Of a stretch of DNA of 64,000 nt, positions 14,203-23,161 are shown one piece after another. Location of the stretch: positions 1 through 64,000 of the forward strand of contig NZ_JAFR01000007.1 in assembly GCF_000526235.1 (NCBI RefSeq). Direction: 5' to 3'. The notes beneath the pieces are model-generated. The model had not been told where the DNA came from, did not search any database, and saw only the letters and a list, made by a program, of their open reading frames with translations. Within the stretch, counting starts at the first letter, position 1, and each line of letters opens with the position of its first letter. Position numbers and translations under genes: made by a program. This DNA is from Acholeplasma granularum ATCC 19168. GTDB taxonomy: Bacteria > Bacillota_I > Bacilli_A > Acholeplasmatales > Acholeplasmataceae.

Positions 14203-16545
14203 ATGAAAGAGATTAAATATAGTTTATCAGAAATTAGCTGTGCGAGTTGTGCAGATAAGATTGAACAAAAGATAAAGAAGTTAAACGGAGTTGAGGAAGG
14301 TTATTTAAACTTTGTTACAAAAGAAATCAAGGTACAAGTTGCGGATTCAACTGATACTGCAAGACTATTTGACACGATTAAAAAAATTGTGAAAGATGAA
14401 GAGGGTGATGTCGAGGTATGTGAACTAACCCCAAATGTCATTTATGCAATAGATGGTTTAGACTGTGCAAATTGTGCGGCTAAGATTGAAGAAAAATTAA
14501 ACAAAACCGAAGGAATTTTAGGTGCCAACGTTGATTTTATAGCAAAAAAACTGACACTTCAATTCAAAAATTCGCTAGATCAAAAACGTATAGAAGAAAA
14601 GGTTCAAAAAATTATTGATAAAATTGAACCTGGCGTAACGATAGCACAATCAAATGTGAAGAATGAAGATCACGTGGATGAAGAATCATCAATGACGAAA
14701 GATTTAATCATCTTCGGTATAGGTATCTTACTATTTATTGGAGGATTATTGATTGCTGAAGGAACGGTTTTTCGTTATGTATTACTTATACTAAGTTATT
14801 TCATCATCGGTGGAGAAGTTGTACTGAAGGCAGTCAATAACATATATCGAGGTAAGGTGTTCGATGAAAACTTCTTAATGACGATAGCAACTATGGGTGC
14901 ATTTGCTATTGGAGAGCATCCTGAAGCAGTTGCAGTTATGATTTTTTATCAGGTCGGTGAATTTTTCCAAGACGTAGCAGTCAATCGATCCAGAAGATCC
15001 ATAAAAAAATTGATGTCAATCAGACCTGATGTCGCAACGATTAAAAAAGGCAACACTTCTGTGGAAATGCGTGTTGAAGACGTTCAAACTGGAGAGATAA
15101 TGATCATTAAACCAGGCGAAAGAATTCCGCTTGATGGTGAAGTGTTGTCAGGAGCTTCCACAATTGACACAAAAATTCTAACAGGAGAATCTGTGCCTGT
15201 AAATGTTACAAAAGGTGAGATGGTACTCTCTGGTTGTATTAATATCAATGGTTTATTGACCGTTAAAGTTACCAAACTCGCAAGCGAATCAACTGTTTCT
15301 AAGGTACTTGAAATGGTTGAAAATGCAACCAGCAAAAAAGCACCAACCGAGAATTTTATCACTAAATTTGCACGAGTATATACTCCAATTGTCACTTCGT
15401 TGGCTGTTTTGATTGCGGTAATACCACCACTCGTTATACAAGGTGCAACTTTTGAGGAATGGATCTACAGAGCACTTATATTCTTAGTTATTTCGTGTCC
15501 ATGTGCACTCGTTGTATCGATTCCGCTTGGTTTCTTTGGTGGTATTGGAGCTGCATCAAGAAATGGTATCTTAGTTAAAGGTGGAAACTACCTAGAAGCA
15601 TTAAATAACATTGAGATTGCAGTTTTTGATAAGACTGGCACATTGACTGAGGGAACGTTTACAGTGACTGAAATCAATACAGCTAATGGTGCAACACAAG
15701 TAGAGTTGCTCGAAAAAGCAGCTTATGTGGAAAGTTTTTCTAATCATCCTATCGCTGTCTCAGTCGTCAATAAATACAATAAAGAAATAGATCAAAGTTT
15801 AATAACTGATGTTGAAGAAATATCTGGACACGGTGTAAAAGCAACTTATCAAAATGATATCATTGCAATCGGGAATGCTAGATTGATGAAAAGAGAAGGT
15901 GTTGAATTCAAGGAATCTGTTTCGTTGGGTTCAATTATATACATCGCTATCAATGGAAAATATGTTGGAAATATTGTTGTCTCAGATCAGATAAAGAAAG
16001 ACTCAAAAGCAGCTATCAAAATGTTGAAATCATTAGGCATTAAAAAAACTGTCATGCTAACTGGTGACAAGAAATTAGTTGCTGATACAGTTGGACAAGA
16101 GTTAGATATCGATGAAATTCATAGCGAATTGTTGCCTGAAGATAAGCTCAATATTGTAGAGAAGTTATTACTCCAAAAATCGAGCAGAGGGAAGCTGTTC
16201 TTTGCAGGTGATGGTATCAACGATACACCAGTATTAGCGAGAGCTGATATTGGAATTGCTATGGGTGGACTCGGTGCCGATGCAGCCATCGATGTAGCTG
16301 ATGTTGTGATTATGAATGATGAACCTTCTAAGATAGGTACTGCGGTCTTTGTGGCAAAGAGAACCAGAAAGATTGTTTGGCAAAATATATACTTCGCATT
16401 AGGAGTTAAATTCCTGTTTTTAGCCTTAGGAGCTATCGGAATTGCAACTATGTGGGAAGCCGTGATTGCTGATGTAGGAGTATCATTATTAGCAGTACTA
16501 AATGCAATGAGGGTACTCAAATATAACTATAAAATAAATAATTAA
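14203..16545 (+). CDS. cadA: Zn/Cd/Pb-exporting P-type ATPase
   Basis: The 780-residue P1B-type ATPase pumps soft divalent metals out of the cell. It has two N-terminal metal-binding domains with CxxC (Cys13/Cys16 and Cys88/Cys91), and about six to eight membrane segments. The transport motif Cys432-Pro-Cys434 is that of the Zn/Cd/Pb group. Other landmarks are TGES, phosphorylated Asp476 in DKTGTLT, SNHPIA, and GDGINDTP near 672. GGAG lies 14 bases after the sensor gene's stop, so the two form one operon. Codon choice seems slightly richer in G and C than in neighbours, and the flanks carry repeat debris, both consistent with horizontal acquisition. Confidence 0.93.
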   Translation: MKEIKYSLSEISCASCADKIEQKIKKLNGVEEGYLNFVTKEIKVQVADSTDTARLFDTIKKIVKDEEGDVEVCELTPNVIYAIDGLDCANCAAKIEEKLNKTEGILGANVDFIAKKLTLQFKNSLDQKRIEEKVQKIIDKIEPGVTIAQSNVKNEDHVDEESSMTKDLIIFGIGILLFIGGLLIAEGTVFRYVLLILSYFIIGGEVVLKAVNNIYRGKVFDENFLMTIATMGAFAIGEHPEAVAVMIFYQVGEFFQDVAVNRSRRSIKKLMSIRPDVATIKKGNTSVEMRVEDVQTGEIMIIKPGERIPLDGEVLSGASTIDTKILTGESVPVNVTKGEMVLSGCININGLLTVKVTKLASESTVSKVLEMVENATSKKAPTENFITKFARVYTPIVTSLAVLIAVIPPLVIQGATFEEWIYRALIFLVISCPCALVVSIPLGFFGGIGAASRNGILVKGGNYLEALNNIEIAVFDKTGTLTEGTFTVTEINTANGATQVELLEKAAYVESFSNHPIAVSVVNKYNKEIDQSLITDVEEISGHGVKATYQNDIIAIGNARLMKREGVEFKESVSLGSIIYIAINGKYVGNIVVSDQIKKDSKAAIKMLKSLGIKKTVMLTGDKKLVADTVGQELDIDEIHSELLPEDKLNIVEKLLLQKSSRGKLFFAGDGINDTPVLARADIGIAMGGLGADAAIDVADVVIMNDEPSKIGTAVFVAKRTRKIVWQNIYFALGVKFLFLALGAIGIATMWEAVIADVGVSLLAVLNAMRVLKYNYKINN

Positions 16546-16617
16546 CTTAAATTATACTAACTTATTAGTGTTTATTCAATTTACGGTTATGTTTTTTAAC
16601 AAGTCTCTAATAAAAAC

Positions 16618-16741
16618 AGCTTCATTAAGCCATTAATTAGGGGTACTAAAAATCTACACGATATGACACTAGGGTGCTATAATATATACACGATTATAAA
16701 GTAGGGGTGCTAAAATTGTATTAAACCTCTGTACCTTAGAC
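16618..16741 (+). repeat. Repeat copy E, without the closing hairpin
   Basis: It reads CTTCATTAAGCCATTAATTA, then GGGGTACTAAA, AGGGTGCTATAA and GGGGTGCTAAAA with ACACGAT at 16655 and 16688. It continues TGTATTAAACCTCTGTACCTTAGACA, as in copy C, and then diverges where copy C has its hairpin. It marks the right side of the metal-resistance module and is the last copy I see in the window. Confidence 0.8.
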
Positions 16742-16930
16742 AGTCGAGTAAAGGGGATTTAAACCCAATTGAATATTCTTGGGGTTAAAAGATCAATGAT
16801 GGTGTTTCCGACAAGATAATTTCAAAGTAAAATCCAAAAAATATGTTGCTTTGGTATTTTAACCACCTGTCTAACCATGTAAGGGGAAACATATTTTAGT
16901 CGTTTTTGATGTTACTTCAATACACACAGG
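16742..16930. other. Intergenic debris, no gene seen
   Basis: All frames are broken by stops. The stretch contains GGGGATTTAAACCC and GGGGTT motifs but no hairpin with a T tract. It lies between repeat copy E and a methyltransferase tail fragment. Confidence 0.4.
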
Positions 16931-17002
16931 GTTGATTTTGCAAGCAATATGGTTTTTTCAACGCATATGGAAACAATTACCTTACTTTCTTTAAAAACCT
17001 AA
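16931..17002 (+). pseudogene. C-terminal remnant of an m5U methyltransferase
   Basis: In frame to the TAA at 17000 the sequence reads VDFASNMVFSTHMETITLLS and LKT. This parallels the TrmA/RlmCD end (family VDMFP-x-T-x-HVETVVLLS) and the end of the intact gene at 12362 (TIHVENIVLLSLKTA). It is a diverged tail fragment with no body upstream, left on the far side of the cad operon and repeat copy E. It could come from a second paralogue or from a duplication linked to the insertion. Confidence 0.65.
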
Positions 17003-17064
17003 ATTAAAACTAGTGGTATCAATTTCAACATTATCATCTATTTGAAAAGGAGCATACTCAAGCT

Positions 17065-17106
17065 ATGATTACAGTATTGAGTTTGATAAATATTCATGCC
17101 TACTAA
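17065..17106 (+). CDS. Possible 13-codon leader peptide
   Basis: AAAAGGAG is well placed before an ATG at 17065 that opens MITVLSLINIHAY and stops at 17104-17106. It overlaps the start of the 17096 gene, which has no ribosome binding site of its own. It could be a leader that couples translation, or the stub of a frameshifted start. Evidence is only the spacing. Confidence 0.3.
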   Translation: MITVLSLINIHAY

Positions 17107-17482
17107 AAAAGAAATAAGAAAACAGTTAAAAGAAAGATTTAATTCGAGGCTTGCAAGTATCTTAGACCTTAATGAAATTCGTGGAGATAGATTTAAGCAA
17201 CATAGCGCATATAATCATGAGCATATGGACTTAATTGATGTCACAGAAGGTACGATTTATAACACATGGAAAGAACTTATAAATCGCTATGATATTTTTA
17301 TCTTTGACAGTGAAGAATCCAAAATGATCGATGATTATAAATATGGAGAAAATGATGGTTATACATGTAATTTTCTAGTTGTTGAATATGATGAGCATGA
17401 TGTGATGACACAGTACTTTATCTGGAATCGTTACAGTAATATTACAAGAAAATTACTTAAGATTTTGTCGACAGAAGAATAA
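17096..17482 (+). CDS. Hypothetical protein of 128 residues
   Basis: The product starts MPTKKEIRKQLKERF and continues as a soluble, aromatic-rich alpha/beta protein (WKELINRYDIFIFD, FLVVEYDEHDVMTQYFIW) with no membrane segment. I recognise no family. The start codon overlaps a short leader frame carrying the nearest AAGGAG, so the true N-terminus is uncertain and may have been lost to a frameshift. It stands between the metal-resistance module debris and a GNAT gene, and is followed by a terminator. Confidence 0.55.
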   Translation: MPTKKEIRKQLKERFNSRLASILDLNEIRGDRFKQHSAYNHEHMDLIDVTEGTIYNTWKELINRYDIFIFDSEESKMIDDYKYGENDGYTCNFLVVEYDEHDVMTQYFIWNRYSNITRKLLKILSTEE

Positions 17483-17492
17483 GATTATATGA

Positions 17493-17538
17493 TAAATCCT
17501 TGATTCCTTGCGCAACTGCAATGAATTAAGGATTTTTT
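17493..17538 (+). terminator. Terminator after the 17096 gene
   Basis: AAATCCTT and AAGGATTT form the stem, with a long partly paired loop (TTGC/GCAA inside), then TTTTTT. Confidence 0.65.
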
Positions 17539-17648
17539 CTTTTAATATGATAAAAGACATTAGGATATCAATACAAAAATCACTTTGCCTTTGTATCATG
17601 TGCATCAGTTCATACTTAGATACATATTGATAGTATTTATAAAAGTTT

Positions 17649-17657
17649 TGCTATAAT
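17649..17657 (+). promoter_or_regulatory. Extended -10 promoter overlapping the upstream ATG of the GNAT gene
   Basis: TGCTATAAT ends at 17657 and overlaps the in-frame ATG at 17656. Transcription must start downstream of that ATG, which settles the gene start as 17698. Confidence 0.65.
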
Positions 17658-17697
17658 GAGTATAAACCAAATTAAAATAATATTAATGGAGATTATA

Positions 17698-18186
17698 ATG
17701 AATTTTAACAATATTATTATAGATTATATTAATGTGCTTAACTCCGAACAAATAAAGATGTTAGAAAGATCAGACGTCAGTGAAAATTTTGTAGACTCCT
17801 TGGACTCAATTAAAGAATTTACAGATTACAGTTTGGAAAATAATTTAAAAGGACACACATTCATTATCAAGTATAAAAGCGATCTTGTAGGTGTTTTATT
17901 AATTGTAGAAGGTATCCACTGGGAAACTGATCCAAAACAATTATATAATATACCGTTTTACCGAATAATGGATTTTATTATTAATAAAAATTATAGAGGT
18001 TATGGCATAGGTTCTTATGTATTAGAAGAAGTAATTTCAAGAGTCTATAATGAATTTGGTGAACGTCCTGTAGTATTAGGTGTACACAAAGATAATATTG
18101 AAGCTGAAAAATTTTATTTAAAGCACAAATTTATTAAAACTGAATATATGGACGGGGATGATTATTATTTCATCCGTTCAATTTAA
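17698..18186 (+). CDS. GNAT-family N-acetyltransferase
   Basis: The start at 17698 is chosen because GGAG lies before it and because the upstream in-frame ATG at 17656 lies inside the promoter's -10 box. The 162-residue protein shows the acetyl-CoA pyrophosphate loop NYRGYGIGSYVLE (about residues 100-112). The later helix-turn HKDNIEAEKFYLKHKFIKTE (about 130-149) is typical of GNAT enzymes of the SpeG/RimI kind. Substrate unknown. It is monocistronic with its own promoter and terminator. Confidence 0.8.
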   Translation: MNFNNIIIDYINVLNSEQIKMLERSDVSENFVDSLDSIKEFTDYSLENNLKGHTFIIKYKSDLVGVLLIVEGIHWETDPKQLYNIPFYRIMDFIINKNYRGYGIGSYVLEEVISRVYNEFGERPVVLGVHKDNIEAEKFYLKHKFIKTEYMDGDDYYFIRSI

Positions 18187-18197
18187 AGATAATTAAT

Positions 18198-18229
18198 AAA
18201 CTGTAGATATTATTTTCTACAGTTTTTTT
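18198..18229 (+). terminator. Terminator after the GNAT gene
   Basis: AAACTGTAGA and TCTACAGTTT form a perfect 10-bp stem with a 7-base loop, followed by TTTTT. Confidence 0.85.
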
Positions 18230-18249
18230 AATAAAGAATATTTAAATTT

Positions 18250-18545
18250 TATTTTATTATTGTCTAGAATCAATATATCTTCGCTAGATAGATTAAAATC
18301 AACTTCCTTATTCATCATGATTCTATTCTTATATGTTTATTTTTGTAATAGAGCACTACCTTTTTCTAAACAGTAACAAACACATATTTTAAGAAGTTGA
18401 AATACTTTATTTATTTCTCATTTATTGTTGGATTGTCAAGTAGACATGCTGTTCCATGTGGAGAATAAACTTCAATAAAGATATTGTATATTTTAAGTGA
18501 TTCATCACCATCTTTGATTTGCTATGTTCCAAAGCTTAGTTTAAG
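18250..18545 (-). pseudogene. Decayed minus-strand gene in the 18.2-18.8 kb gap
   Basis: The minus strand gives short protein-like pieces broken by stops. One near 18545-18420 reads KDGDESLKIYNIFIEVYSPHG and then ACLLDNPTINEK before a stop. Another near 18320-18210 reads MMNKEVDFNLSSEDILILDN and ends KYSLLKKL at a stop. I cannot name a family. The tract TTGTCAAGTAGACA on the plus strand near 18434 also occurs at the IS3 end near 27731, so IS debris is an alternative reading. The remaining bases up to 18783 hold no clear gene, apart from AGGGGCT before the next start. Confidence 0.35.
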
Positions 18546-18783
18546 TATTTTTATAGCGTTAATGAGCGTATAATATTTATTAATTATGTTCATTTAATCT
18601 ACTCTTTATATTTTCCCTATAATATATGTGAGTACATGATTAATTGATTCGAAAATAATATAGAATTTAATTCATTTAATAAAGTATAGACAAGTAAGGG
18701 TTTTCACTTGACTATATAAGTAAATATAAATATAATGAATATGAAATAATTATTAAAATTTAACATATATAAAGGGGCTTTCA

Positions 18784-21738
18784 ATGAAGAAATTAATCGT
18801 ATCATTATTTTTGATAACAATATTTTCACTTATATTAGTAGCTTGTACACCAAAAGATGATAGTCAAAAACCACCTACCGATCTCAATCCAGATGATAAA
18901 GAACCGAATATTGTTGATAATAATGCTCCAATATTTGTTGATGCAGTAGATGGTTTTTTAATTCCAATTGAACACCTGCAACATGTTTATGAAGATCTAC
19001 TTAAAGATATTATTGTAACAGATAATTATAGTAAAAGTGAGGATATAAAGTTAATAGTATCTGATTTTGGTGGTTACAATAAAGATATTTCTGGACAATA
19101 TACAATTACTATTTCTGCAACAGATGAATCATTAAATACTTCTTTAATAAAAAGAAAAGTGATAGTCGCTGAAAGTTTTAGTATAGATGAAGCGAAACTA
19201 TATTTAAATAATAAAGTTACAGCCCATAGTTTTAATGAAGTTGATGCTTTATCATACCAAGCATCTGGTACTAAATTTAGAAGTAAAGATATGATTCAAG
19301 TTATGTCAAAATCCTTTTTTATCGAAGAGTTTAATAGACATAAATCAAATCATATAAATAATAACAGTATTCCTTATTTTCCTAATGGCGTCATTATAGT
19401 AGTTGATATGGCATCCAATATTAAACATGTTAGATTAGCTATTGGTAAAACTGCTGAAATTAATAGTTTAAATGAAATGAGAACAGGTGATGATCTATCT
19501 TGGAAGGTAGCACTGGATGGTGTAAATGGCGGTGGTATGTTCAAAGACTTTGTTCCAAGATTAGACGAGTTTATACCAGATGATGGTTTTATTATATTTG
19601 TTGGAACTGTCGGACAAGAGTTAGGAAGAAGACTACTAACGAATACTATTTTTGACAGTACTTATATTACTGGAGCAATTGAATATGAAAAAAGAAACGT
19701 TGATATTAGAGATATAAAAATTAATGTAGAGATCACAAAAAACTATTTACCTTTACCGGAAAGATTAACGGCACCACAAATTAATATAGAAAGACATATA
19801 TTAAGCTTTAAACCTGTTATAAACGCCAAAGAATATATTATTTTAGTTGATCAAAAAGAGGTTTTAAGAACATCTCAAACATCTGTTGAACTTGATAAAT
19901 TAGATTTAGAATTAACACCATCTGAAGATGCAGGTTATTCAATTGAAGTTATTGCAGTATCAAATGATATATATAAATGGGCATCTTCTTTAAAATCTAA
20001 CAGTTTAAATTATAAAAAAATAAATATTTTAGATTTAGAAAAACCAGTTATATCTGTAAATGAGAATATATTAAAATGGAATAGCATAGAAAATGCAACA
20101 TCTTATGAAGTTATTTTAAATGTACTTGGAAATGAAAAAGTAATACATCATACAACATCTACAGAACTTGATTTAAATTTATTTGGTTCATTTTATTATG
20201 GGACTTCTGATATATATATTAAAGCGATCGGAAATGATTTTTATAGGGATTCTTTATCATCAAATACAATTGAGGTTTTTCTTGGTGAAGTTGAAACATT
20301 TGAAATCGATGGATATATGGTTGATATAATTAGAACCTCTGCATGGAATTATTTTGCTAGAAGAGGAGAAAATTATACATCAAGCAAAAAAGGATTTGCT
20401 GCTTCACCCTACTTATTTTTAATAACAGATGCAGTTTCATTACTTGATCCGGAATTTGAACTTGAAGTAACAGAATTATTTAGTACAATCATTCTACTTG
20501 AATCAAATGGAAATACAAAAATGATTAACTCTATCTCGCCACTTAAAACATGGAATCTACTTGATGGATGGTATGAAAATAAAGAATATAATACAAACAC
20601 TCAGCAAATTCCAAGTTTTATGTCCTCATTATATGAAGGAGATATGTTGTTAATTGGGAAAAATGGCAACAAAGTAAATGTTGCAACTCCAGAAAAAACA
20701 TTGTTAACTGATATAGGCGCAAGAGATTTTCTAGCACACTTCTACATTAAGAAAAATCTAAATAATGATTTTACATTAGAAGCATGGCGTGGTGAATTAA
20801 GTACATATTTAGACCCAATCAATGTAAACTTTGAAATAATTGAAAGGTTTGAAATTAATGCAGAAAAACTACCTGCACCTGTTATTACTATAAATGAAGA
20901 GCAAATCTCCTGGCAATTAGACACTAGAGTAAAAAATTACATGATATTTGTTGATGAAGTCTTTTATATGTATGCAGAAGGTGAATTTATTACATTAGAA
21001 AATCTTAATTTAACTGGTAAAGCAGAAGGTAGTGGACCATATAGTATCTATTTAAGTGCAGTGCCAGTTAATCAATTTGAGTGGGCTATATCAGATATTT
21101 CAAATAAAGTAGAATATGAAAAATATTCAAACAACCCAGATCCGATTGATCCGGAAGAACCTCATAAAGAAACATTTGATACTTTAAAAATAGGGCAAAA
21201 TCAAGTACTTATTAGTTTTAATGCAACTGGAATTTTAAATCATACACCCTCTGGCGCATCATTTAGATCTAAAGAAGTTATACAAGTAATGAGTAAAACA
21301 CATTTTATTACAGAATACACAGAAGCCAAAACAGCTACAGGGTATCTTTCAAACGGATCAGAAGTATTCTTCCCTAATGGTGTTTTACTAATTGTAGATA
21401 AAAGTTTTAATGTTAAACATTTACGCATGGGTGTGGGATCAGCTGTAGAGGTTGATGGTAATAATACCGTTAAAACTTCAGGTTTAAAATGGACTAATGC
21501 AACTCAAAATGCCACCACAGGTGGTGGATTATTTGCAGGTCTTCTTGGAAATGTATTAGATGAAATTATTCCAGATGATGGTTATATTATATTTGCACCG
21601 GCAACCACTTCAAATACTTCTAGAACTTTCTTAATGAAAAACACTTTTGAAAGTGCTTATGTATCAGGTGGATCTAATGCTTCTAAAAAGGATATTGATA
21701 TTAGACAAATAGATCTTGAGTTATTAAAAAATACCTAG
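18784..21738 (+). CDS. Large repeat-bearing surface lipoprotein (984 aa)
   Basis: Residues 1-21 form a lipoprotein signal with lipobox LVAC. Residues about 48-130 resemble a DUF5011/Ig-like domain (GQYTITISATDESLN). Three related modules follow, near 155-320, 505-680 and 798-984. The first and third share FRSKxxIQVMSK, FPNGVxxxVD, NxKHxRxxxG, GGGxF and IPDDGxIIF; the second is a diverged copy. Fibronectin-like strands with APxI and repeated YxI lie between. AAGGGG precedes the ATG. The next gene follows after 14 bases and is also exported. Function of the module is unknown to me; adhesion or glycan binding is a guess. Confidence 0.8.
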   Translation: MKKLIVSLFLITIFSLILVACTPKDDSQKPPTDLNPDDKEPNIVDNNAPIFVDAVDGFLIPIEHLQHVYEDLLKDIIVTDNYSKSEDIKLIVSDFGGYNKDISGQYTITISATDESLNTSLIKRKVIVAESFSIDEAKLYLNNKVTAHSFNEVDALSYQASGTKFRSKDMIQVMSKSFFIEEFNRHKSNHINNNSIPYFPNGVIIVVDMASNIKHVRLAIGKTAEINSLNEMRTGDDLSWKVALDGVNGGGMFKDFVPRLDEFIPDDGFIIFVGTVGQELGRRLLTNTIFDSTYITGAIEYEKRNVDIRDIKINVEITKNYLPLPERLTAPQINIERHILSFKPVINAKEYIILVDQKEVLRTSQTSVELDKLDLELTPSEDAGYSIEVIAVSNDIYKWASSLKSNSLNYKKINILDLEKPVISVNENILKWNSIENATSYEVILNVLGNEKVIHHTTSTELDLNLFGSFYYGTSDIYIKAIGNDFYRDSLSSNTIEVFLGEVETFEIDGYMVDIIRTSAWNYFARRGENYTSSKKGFAASPYLFLITDAVSLLDPEFELEVTELFSTIILLESNGNTKMINSISPLKTWNLLDGWYENKEYNTNTQQIPSFMSSLYEGDMLLIGKNGNKVNVATPEKTLLTDIGARDFLAHFYIKKNLNNDFTLEAWRGELSTYLDPINVNFEIIERFEINAEKLPAPVITINEEQISWQLDTRVKNYMIFVDEVFYMYAEGEFITLENLNLTGKAEGSGPYSIYLSAVPVNQFEWAISDISNKVEYEKYSNNPDPIDPEEPHKETFDTLKIGQNQVLISFNATGILNHTPSGASFRSKEVIQVMSKTHFITEYTEAKTATGYLSNGSEVFFPNGVLLIVDKSFNVKHLRMGVGSAVEVDGNNTVKTSGLKWTNATQNATTGGGLFAGLLGNVLDEIIPDDGYIIFAPATTSNTSRTFLMKNTFESAYVSGGSNASKKDIDIRQIDLELLKNT

Positions 21739-21752
21739 AACTTGGAGAAATT

Positions 21753-23108
21753 ATGAAAAAAATAATAATTATAGTAACTTTAGTATTAGCTTCATTTATC
21801 CTGACTATGAAAATAAATAATGTAAATTACAATATTGTTCAATTTGAAGATAGTAAAATAATTTTAAACGCAGTTACACCAAATGCTATAAACCCTAAAA
21901 CTACAGGAACTGAGATACCATTAGATCATACTAGATCATTAAAAGTTCTAGCAATAGGAAATAGCTTTAGTGATGATGCATTAGAGTATTTTTGGGAAAT
22001 CGCTAATGACTATGGAATTAATGAGGTTGTTGTAGGGATTGCTTACATGGCAGGTGCTAGGTTAAGTCATCATATTGAAAACATTCAAAGTAATCCAAAT
22101 GCCTATATATATAGAAAAGAAGTAAATGGTGGTTGGGTAAATAAAAATGATACATCAATTGAATATGCCTTACTAGATGAAGACTGGGATATAGTTACAA
22201 TACAACAATCAAGTGGCTATAGTGGCTTATCAAATTCATATCAACCAGATTTAAGTAAGTTAATTGAATATATAAGAACTACAACTAATAATCAAAATAT
22301 AAGAATCTATTGGCATCTTACATGGGCTTATCAATCAACATATAGTGCAGCTGCCTTTTCTTGGTATGATAGAAATCAATTGAAAATGTATAACGATATT
22401 GTAAATGCAGTTGATACGCATATTATTCCAAATGAAGAAATCTATGGAATTATTCCCGCAGGTACTGCTATTCAAAATGCTAGAACTAGTTTCTTAGGCG
22501 ATAATTTAACTAGAGATGGATATCATTTAACCTATGATTTAGGTAGATATGCTGCTGCATTAACATGGTTTCACAAATTAACAGGTTTTTCACTTGATAA
22601 TATTAGCTATCGACCTAAAGGTGTCACGATTCTAGAAAAAGAAGTATTTGCTGAAGCTGCTTATAATGCTGTTAAAAATCCTTTCAAAGTTTTAAATTCA
22701 ACTTATACATCAAGAATTCCTGATACTACAAAATATGAAAAAATTCAGCTAGATTATCAATTAGGTTATTGGAATCCTTTAAGCCTAGAACCAAAGATAA
22801 CTTCAGATGATCGTTTTGGAAAATATTATGTAACTATGAGTACTAGACTTACTAAAGATATGTTACCTGAAGGATCAATTATAAGTTTTAATGACGAATA
22901 TAAACTTAAAATTAATTTATGGTCCAAATCAGGTAGTGGCAAACAATCTGAATTTATTAGAGATAAAGATATCCTTATAACAAGTGATATTTGGCAAGAC
23001 TTTGAATATATTTCGTTTAATTTCGCTGCAGATTATGGAATAATTAATCTAACAAATAAAGTTATTGATGTTTCAAATAATATTAATATTTACTCTCCTA
23101 AAAGATAA
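21753..23108 (+). CDS. Exported DUF4886 (SGNH-hydrolase-like) protein
   Basis: An N-terminal signal or anchor (residues 3-19, hydrophobic) is followed by a DUF4886 domain near residues 60-285. This shows LAIGNSFSDDALEYFW (block I with the nucleophile Ser), DIVTIQQSSGYSG (block with QQ-S) and LTRDGYHLTYDLGRYAAA (the Asp-x-x-His pair). These are landmarks of SGNH esterases acting on esterified glycans. Residues about 310-451 form a beta-rich C-terminal domain. GGAG precedes the ATG, 14 bases after the large lipoprotein gene, so both are made and exported together. Hydrolase activity is inferred from motifs. Confidence 0.85.
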   Translation: MKKIIIIVTLVLASFILTMKINNVNYNIVQFEDSKIILNAVTPNAINPKTTGTEIPLDHTRSLKVLAIGNSFSDDALEYFWEIANDYGINEVVVGIAYMAGARLSHHIENIQSNPNAYIYRKEVNGGWVNKNDTSIEYALLDEDWDIVTIQQSSGYSGLSNSYQPDLSKLIEYIRTTTNNQNIRIYWHLTWAYQSTYSAAAFSWYDRNQLKMYNDIVNAVDTHIIPNEEIYGIIPAGTAIQNARTSFLGDNLTRDGYHLTYDLGRYAAALTWFHKLTGFSLDNISYRPKGVTILEKEVFAEAAYNAVKNPFKVLNSTYTSRIPDTTKYEKIQLDYQLGYWNPLSLEPKITSDDRFGKYYVTMSTRLTKDMLPEGSIISFNDEYKLKINLWSKSGSGKQSEFIRDKDILITSDIWQDFEYISFNFAADYGIINLTNKVIDVSNNINIYSPKR

Positions 23109-23110
23109 AT

Positions 23111-23161
23111 AAAAAGGCCATTGGTTAGTGTTAATTTAATAACACATCCAATGGTCTTTTT
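23111..23161. terminator. Bidirectional terminator
   Basis: AAAAAGGCCATTGG and CCAATGGTCTTTTT pair with one wobble, with an inner GTGTTA/TAACAC stem. It serves the plus-strand DUF4886 gene and the minus-strand GNAT gene. Confidence 0.85.

Noticed and set aside
15084-16520. Minus-strand frames inside the P-type ATPase gene
   Set aside because: They are shadows of a gene with complete P-type ATPase motifs on the plus strand.
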